Positions 14,149 to 18,210 of a stretch of 18,210 nt of DNA are shown here, one piece after another. Where the stretch lies: assembly GCA_030605675.1 (NCBI GenBank), contig JAUWHV010000058.1:1-18210 (forward strand), read 5' to 3'. The stretch is from Deltaproteobacteria bacterium (GTDB lineage: Bacteria; Desulfobacterota; Dissulfuribacteria; Dissulfuribacterales; UBA3076). The position numbers and the translations under genes are program-made. The notes under the pieces are model-generated. The model was not told the DNA's origin, ran no database searches, and worked only from the letters and a program-made list of their open reading frames with translations. The stretch's first letter is position 1; each line of letters opens with the position of its first letter.

Positions 14149-14868
14149 ATGATGAAACGATTACTTGTCTTCCAGCACATGCCATGGGAAGGGCCAGGAC
14201 AACATTTGGTCCGTTCGGCAAAAAAGCTTGGTGTAGGGCTTGATATCGTAGAGGTCTGGCACAAACCCATTCCTGACATCAGCTCATATGACGGGCTGAT
14301 TGTGTTGGGAGGCGGCCCGAATGTGGATCAGGAAGAGGACTATCCCTTTTTAAAGTCCGAAAAGGAGGCTATCCGCCGATCCCTTGAGACAGACATGCCC
14401 TACTTGGGATTTTGTCTTGGTCATCAGCTTCTTGCGGATGCATTAGGTGCTGATGTTGGAGCCAATTCTTGCCGAAGCGTTGGATTCATCCAGGGCCAGG
14501 TCACCCATGAAGGTCACACACATCCTGTCTTTCACGGCCTTCCAAAGAACCTTGCACTTTTTAAGTGGCACGGCCAGGCCGTACTTCCTCCTGTACCCGA
14601 TTACATCAAAGTCCTGGTTACCTCTTCTGACTGTACTGTGGAAGCCATTTCAGTTGATGGAAAGCCCCATATCCTCGGCCTGCAGTTTGACAGTCACGCC
14701 GCCTCAGTGGTTGACGCGAGAAAGTGGTTGGAAAACGACAGGGAATGGTTGTCTCAGCCCCCTGGCGTGGACGCTGAAGCCATACTGAAAAACGCTCAGA
14801 CCCATGAAGCCCTCATGGGCAAGCAATTCGAGATCTTTTTTAGCAATTATGTCCGGCTGATATTATGA
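14149..14868 (+). CDS. Class I glutamine amidotransferase-like protein (GMP synthase GATase family) with altered triad
   Basis: This is a 239-residue GATase1-fold protein of the GMP-synthase-like type. LIVLGGGPNV (50-59) and GFCLGHQLLA (87-96) with Cys89 mark the nucleophile elbow, and FKWHG (138-142) is also family-like. Where active enzymes have QFHPE, this protein reads Q179-F-D181-S-H183, so the usual catalytic His and Glu are replaced by Asp and His. It may use a shifted histidine, have another hydrolase activity, or only bind a ligand. Translation starts at one of two tandem ATGs (14149 or 14152); neither has a clear SD. The gene stands alone between the giant glmS-like gene (divergent) and the nif regulator (same strand, 169 bases on). 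The substrate cannot be told from the sequence. Confidence 0.78.
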   Translation: MMKRLLVFQHMPWEGPGQHLVRSAKKLGVGLDIVEVWHKPIPDISSYDGLIVLGGGPNVDQEEDYPFLKSEKEAIRRSLETDMPYLGFCLGHQLLADALGADVGANSCRSVGFIQGQVTHEGHTHPVFHGLPKNLALFKWHGQAVLPPVPDYIKVLVTSSDCTVEAISVDGKPHILGLQFDSHAASVVDARKWLENDREWLSQPPGVDAEAILKNAQTHEALMGKQFEIFFSNYVRLIL

Positions 14869-14900
14869 TAACCGTTAAATATATAGTATAGGAATTTCAA

Positions 14901-14990
14901 TTTTTTTGACAGGATAAACAGGATAAATGAAAATCATGCCTGCCTGTGCGTCGCACGCAGACAGGTAAATCTTGTTCATCCTGTCAGAGA
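14901..14990. repeat. Palindromic dispersed repeat in front of the sigma-54 activator gene
   Basis: The outer arms tgacaggat (14907-14915) and atcctgtca (14978-14986) are perfect reverse complements. Inside, cctgcctgtgcg pairs imperfectly with gcacgcagacagg (about 14939-14965). Elements with acaggataaacaggat and tcatcctgtca ends are common intergenic repeats in environmental genomes. It occupies most of the 169-base spacer upstream of the regulator, so the regulator's promoter is unclear. Confidence 0.6.
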
Positions 14991-15037
14991 AGTCCCGCCG
15001 AAGGCGGCTAATTTAATTCAAAAGAGCCTTTTATAAA

Positions 15038-16585
15038 ATGGAAGCTGAACATTCTGCCTTAGCAAGAAAAATACAGGAATTGACCGTGCTTTACGAGATC
15101 AGCCAACTGCTGGTCTCTATTCCTGATCCAAAAGAGGCCTTAGGCCCTGTTTTGGACATCCTTCATTCTAAAATGGGTGTGAAGAGAGGCACCATAACTC
15201 TATTAGACCCTGTCACTCAAGAATTGGGCATTAAAGTAGCCCACGGGCTGACCGACAGGGAAAGGCAAAGGGGACAGTATCAAATCGGCGAAGGGATTAC
15301 GGGAAAGGTGGTAGAAACCGGAGAGCCTGTCATTGTCCCGCACATCGGGAAGGAACCTCTGTTCTTAAACCGCACCAAGGCCCGCGGGGATATCCAGAAA
15401 AGCAATATATCCTTTATTTGTGTACCCATCAAAATAGGTTCCTTTACCTATGGAACACTCAGTGCGGATCGACTCTTCAGCGAGGAAATTTCTTTTGAGG
15501 AAGACCTGAGACTACTGACAATTATTGCTTCCAATGTTGCCCAGGCCATAAAAATCAGCCGTATGATGGAGGAGGAAAAGGACCGCCTATGGCACGAAAA
15601 TATTACATTACGGGAGCAGCTTAAAGAACGCTATAGCTTTTACAATATTGTGGGCAGGAGCAACAAGATGAGAGAGGTCTTCGAAATGATCGACAAGGTC
15701 TCGGCGAGCGATGCTTCCGTGCTTATCAGAGGAGAGAGCGGGACCGGCAAAGAGCTTGTGGCTAATGCCATCCACTACAACAGCTTGAGGGCAGAAGGAC
15801 CGTTTATCAAGGTAAACTGTGCTGCTCTTCCGGAAACACTGATAGAAAGCGAGCTGTTCGGACATGAAAAGGGGGCTTTTACCGGGGCAACACAAAGAAG
15901 GATAGGCAAATTTGAGCGTGCCCATAGAGGCACTCTGTTTCTGGACGAGATCGGGACCCTTAGTCTCGCTGCCCAGGCCAAGATCCTGAGAGCGCTCCAG
16001 GAAAAAGAACTGGAACGGGTTGGAGGGGATAATACCATAAAAGTCGATGTACGAATTATCACGGCGACCAACAAGCCTCTGGAAAAGGCCCTTGAGAAAG
16101 GAAGCTTCAGGGAAGATCTTTATTATCGCCTAAACATATTTCCAATCTACCTGCCGCCTTTGCGGGAGAGAAAAACGGATGTTCTCCTGTTGGCGGATTA
16201 TTTCCTTGAGAAGTACAGGAAGAAATACAAAAAAGACGTGAAAAGGATTTCCACCCCTGCCATTGATATGCTCATGCGCTATCACTGGCCTGGAAATGTG
16301 CGGGAACTGGAAAACTGCATGGAGCGGGCCATGCTTCTCTGTAATAATCATGTTGTCCACAGCTACAACTTGCCTCCGAGCCTTCAGACAGCCGAGTCAT
16401 CAGAGACAGTTCCTTCCGGCTCGCTTTTCTCTGCCCTGGCTGTTTTCGAAAAAGATTTCATAATTGATGCATTAAAAAATACGCACGGCAATATAGCCAA
16501 AGCAGCAAGGCTCCTTGACACATCCGAAAGGATTCTGGGCCTCAGGGTAAAGAAATACGGTATTCAGTCTAAGCAATTCCGTTAA
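15038..16585 (+). CDS. nifA: Sigma-54-dependent activator with GAF, AAA+ and Fis-type HTH domains, probably NifA
   Basis: This 515-residue enhancer-binding protein should activate RNA polymerase-sigma-54. Residues about 15-170 form a GAF sensor domain. The AAA+ core follows about 200-435, with Walker A GESGTGKE (232-239), an intact sigma-54-contacting GAFTGA loop (279-284), Walker B LFLDEIG (300-306) and the R-finger region FREDLYYRLN. The C-terminal Fis-type helix-turn-helix is about 462-510 (NIAKAARLLDTSERILGLRVKKYGI). This domain order is that of NifA, and the gene lies immediately upstream of nifH on the same strand. The linker between the AAA+ and HTH domains lacks the paired CxxxxC of oxygen-sensing rhizobial NifA, and no nifL is present. 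Generic GAF-type activators share this layout, so NifA rests partly on position. No clear SD precedes the ATG. Confidence 0.85.
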   Translation: MEAEHSALARKIQELTVLYEISQLLVSIPDPKEALGPVLDILHSKMGVKRGTITLLDPVTQELGIKVAHGLTDRERQRGQYQIGEGITGKVVETGEPVIVPHIGKEPLFLNRTKARGDIQKSNISFICVPIKIGSFTYGTLSADRLFSEEISFEEDLRLLTIIASNVAQAIKISRMMEEEKDRLWHENITLREQLKERYSFYNIVGRSNKMREVFEMIDKVSASDASVLIRGESGTGKELVANAIHYNSLRAEGPFIKVNCAALPETLIESELFGHEKGAFTGATQRRIGKFERAHRGTLFLDEIGTLSLAAQAKILRALQEKELERVGGDNTIKVDVRIITATNKPLEKALEKGSFREDLYYRLNIFPIYLPPLRERKTDVLLLADYFLEKYRKKYKKDVKRISTPAIDMLMRYHWPGNVRELENCMERAMLLCNNHVVHSYNLPPSLQTAESSETVPSGSLFSALAVFEKDFIIDALKNTHGNIAKAARLLDTSERILGLRVKKYGIQSKQFR

Positions 16586-16967
16586 GCTTTATCTTTCTGT
16601 TAAAAAAACTGATGTGTCTCCATTTAGTTATCTCTTCAGCTTTGACTTGATGCTGAATTCTAACGTGAGGGCTTTGAACTGATTCCCTCGCCATAAGCTG
16701 GCCGAGGAAGAATTACCTCTTCTTTTCACTCTTTGCACGCTCAACCATTCTTACATTTCAGTAGATAATTGCCTCCGGCTTGACCCACTTGTAGGAAACC
16801 ACGCCACAGAGTTTTCATTTTTTGAAGAGCAGCCTTCTTTTTTATCAATTATATCCGGTAATTACTCCCACACATTCGTTCTCCATAAATAATGGCACAA
16901 CTCTTGAGTAATGCATGTCGTACGAAATAAGAATTCGAACAAACCTTGTTTGCAGAGGAGACATGAA
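16586..16967. other. Intergenic region between the activator gene and nifH
   Basis: This region of about 380 bases holds the sigma-54 promoter-like site at 16893-16908 and the nifH leader. I looked for the NifA binding site TGT-N10-ACA. The TGT triplets between 16586 and 16892 are each followed, ten bases on, by something other than ACA. A weak 5-bp hairpin (gaggg...ccctc, about 16667-16689) follows the activator gene; no T-run terminator is seen. Confidence 0.55.
16893..16908 (+). promoter_or_regulatory. Sigma-54 (-24/-12) promoter of nifH
   Basis: TGGCACAACTCTTGAG fits the consensus TGGCACG-N4-TTGCA with exact GG-to-G spacing. The -24 GG and TTG are present, but the -12 GC is GA. The predicted start of transcription is about 16918-16920. 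That lies after the upstream ATG at 16911 and supports the nifH start at 16968. Confidence 0.72.
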
Positions 16968-17792
16968 ATGAGAAAGATTGCTATTTATGGAAAAGGTGGA
17001 ATCGGCAAATCGACTACTACCCAAAATCTTGTGGCTGGTCTGTTAGAAATGAAGATGAAGGTGATGGTAGTGGGTTGTGATCCCAAGGCGGATTCTACCA
17101 GGCTACTGCTTGGAGGTCTTCACCAGCAGACCGTTTTGGATACCCTGAGAGAAGAGGGAGAAGACGTCGAGTTGGATGATGTCCGTAAGGAAGGCTACGG
17201 AGGCACTCTGTGTGTTGAATCAGGAGGCCCTGAGCCGGGAGTCGGGTGTGCAGGTCGCGGCATTATTACCTCGATCAACCTCCTGGAGTCATTGGGGGCA
17301 TACGAGGAGAGCGAGGGGCTTGACTATGTCTTTTACGACGTACTTGGCGACGTTGTGTGCGGTGGTTTTGCCATGCCCATGCGCGAGGGAAAGGCCAAGG
17401 AGATCTACATCGTCTGTTCCGGCGAGATGATGGCTATGTATGCAGCCAACAATATCTGTAAAGGCATATTGAAATTTGCCGAGAGCGGCGGGATTCGCCT
17501 GGGGGGAATTATCTGCAACAGCCGCAATGTAGACAATGAAGAAGAAATGATCGTGGAGTTTGCCAAGCGGTTGGGGACCCAAATGCTCTATTTTGTCCCC
17601 AGGGACAAGATGGTGCAAAAGGCGGAGATCAACCGCAAGACAGTGATCGAATATGAACCTAACTGCGAACAGGCCACGCACTATCGAAATCTTGCAAAGT
17701 GCATTGCTGAAAATGACAACTTCATTATACCGAAACCCATGCCGACTGATGATCTGGAAAAAATACTTATAGAATTCGGCATGCTCGACTGA
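16968..17792 (+). CDS. nifH: Nitrogenase iron protein (dinitrogenase reductase)
   Basis: This is the ATP-dependent electron donor to dinitrogenase, 274 residues. The N-terminal P-loop reads GKGGIGKST (9-17), followed by GCDPKADSTR (36-45). The two cysteines that hold the 4Fe-4S cluster between subunits are Cys94 (GVGCAGRG) and Cys131 (DVVCGGF), with switch II around YDVLGDVVCGG (123-133). Arg97, the DraT ADP-ribosylation target in regulated species, is present. The start at 16968 has GAGGAG seven bases upstream and lies downstream of the predicted transcript start; the in-frame ATG at 16911 does not. The nifI1 and nifI2 genes directly after it mark the anaerobe/archaeal-type nifH-I1-I2-D-K operon. 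The alternative iron-only or vanadium enzymes cannot be fully excluded from this subunit alone, but gene order favours Nif. Confidence 0.95.
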   Translation: MRKIAIYGKGGIGKSTTTQNLVAGLLEMKMKVMVVGCDPKADSTRLLLGGLHQQTVLDTLREEGEDVELDDVRKEGYGGTLCVESGGPEPGVGCAGRGIITSINLLESLGAYEESEGLDYVFYDVLGDVVCGGFAMPMREGKAKEIYIVCSGEMMAMYAANNICKGILKFAESGGIRLGGIICNSRNVDNEEEMIVEFAKRLGTQMLYFVPRDKMVQKAEINRKTVIEYEPNCEQATHYRNLAKCIAENDNFIIPKPMPTDDLEKILIEFGMLD

Positions 17793-17853
17793 GACTTGAA
17801 AAGGCTGACGAGCTGATCGCATAACCGCCGTCAGGGAAAAGGAGAATAAACAG

Positions 17854-18180
17854 ATGATTATGATAAGGGCGATTGTTAGACCAGAAAAGAGTGGTGAAGT
17901 AATGCACTCATTGCTTGAGGCCGGCTATCCTGCCCTAACCAAGATTGAAGTCGCCGGACGAGGTAAGCAAAGGGGGCTCAGGCTGGGTGACGTGGTTTAC
18001 GATGAGATCCCAAAAGAAATGCTCATGATAGTTGTCCCGGAACATGAAAAGGATTTTGTGGTTCGTGCAATTCTCGACAGTGCACGTACGGGCGAAAAAG
18101 GCGCTTACGGAGACGGCAAGATCTTTATCAATACTATTGATGATGCCTATACCATCAGTACAGGTAAAAAGGCGCTCTGA
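17854..18180 (+). CDS. nifI1: PII-family nitrogenase regulator NifI1
   Basis: This is a 108-residue GlnB-family protein. With NifI2 it forms the complex that blocks dinitrogenase when ammonium is present and releases it when 2-oxoglutarate is high. It opens MIMIRAIVRPEKSGEVMHSLLEAGYPALT, has a T-loop region GRGKQRGLRLGDVVYDEIPKEM (about 36-57) that differs from the uridylylated GlnB loop, and ends with the ligand-binding segment ARTGEKGAYGDGKIFI. The short spacer from nifH (61 bases) and the order nifH-nifI1-nifI2 identify it among PII paralogues. AAGGAG precedes the first ATG by nine bases; the second ATG (17860) would be too far. Regulation by 2-oxoglutarate is known for archaeal homologues and inferred here. 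Confidence 0.92.
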   Translation: MIMIRAIVRPEKSGEVMHSLLEAGYPALTKIEVAGRGKQRGLRLGDVVYDEIPKEMLMIVVPEHEKDFVVRAILDSARTGEKGAYGDGKIFINTIDDAYTISTGKKAL

Positions 18181-18201
18181 GGACGATAGAGGGAACTCAA
18201 A

Positions 18202-18210
18202 ATGAAAGAA
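18202..18210 (+). CDS. nifI2: Start of the next gene, probably nifI2 (cut by the window end)
   Basis: ATGAAAGAA (Met-Lys-Glu) begins 21 bases after the nifI1 stop codon and follows a GAGGGA ribosome binding site. Only three codons are visible, so the call rests on the conserved order nifH-nifI1-nifI2 and on NifI2 proteins commonly starting MKE. Confidence 0.6.

Noticed and set aside
16911..16967. Upstream ATG extending NifH by 19 residues
   Set aside because: It lies before the predicted sigma-54 transcript start, and the extra residues are unrelated to the NifH N-terminus; the start at 16968 has a good SD.

Overview
The window looks like a piece of an anaerobic diazotroph's chromosome, most likely a Desulfobacterota (sulfate-reducer-like) genome. 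Three things suggest this: an anaerobe-type nitrogenase start (nifH followed directly by nifI1 and then the start of nifI2), a split archaeal-type glutamate synthase, and many short dispersed inverted repeats between genes. The taxonomic call is inference; the window holds no rRNA or tRNA.

Layout. Positions 1-592 are repeat-rich, with at best one doubtful small ORF. Positions 593-1142 (minus) carry a BrnT/DUF497-like toxin and a ribbon-helix-helix antitoxin, with a palindrome over the -35 box of their probable promoter. After a roughly 500-base region with repeats, a promoter candidate and a structured leader, a plus-strand operon runs from 1654 to 8384. It encodes a class II glutamine amidotransferase subunit, an FMN/Fe-S glutamate synthase subunit, a GXGXG domain fused to a GltD-like flavin oxidoreductase with a ferredoxin tail, and then HisH and HisF (imidazole-glycerol-phosphate synthase). 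A nested-palindrome repeat of about 140 bases sits between the second and third genes.

Converging on that operon is a minus-strand pair (13412 to 8674). Its first gene encodes a 1249-residue relative of glucosamine-6-phosphate synthase (GlmS). Its second encodes the YvcK/GlmR-family UDP-sugar-binding regulator, which is known as a GlmS activator in Firmicutes. The giant GlmS keeps recognisable glutaminase and isomerase residues. However, its catalytic cysteine is internal (Cys44), a helical insert of about 150 residues splits the glutaminase domain, and about 310 residues are added around and after the usual C-terminal tail. It is the most unusual object here.

After a 735-base divergent intergenic region come a class I amidotransferase-like protein lacking the usual His/Glu of its triad (14149-14868), a GAF-AAA+-Fis sigma-54 activator that is probably NifA (15038-16585), a sigma-54 promoter-like site, nifH, nifI1 and the first codons of nifI2.

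The unifying theme is glutamine and nitrogen flow: N2 fixation and its PII-type control, glutamate synthesis from glutamine, and three further glutamine-using enzymes or homologues (HisH, GlmS-like, class I GATase).
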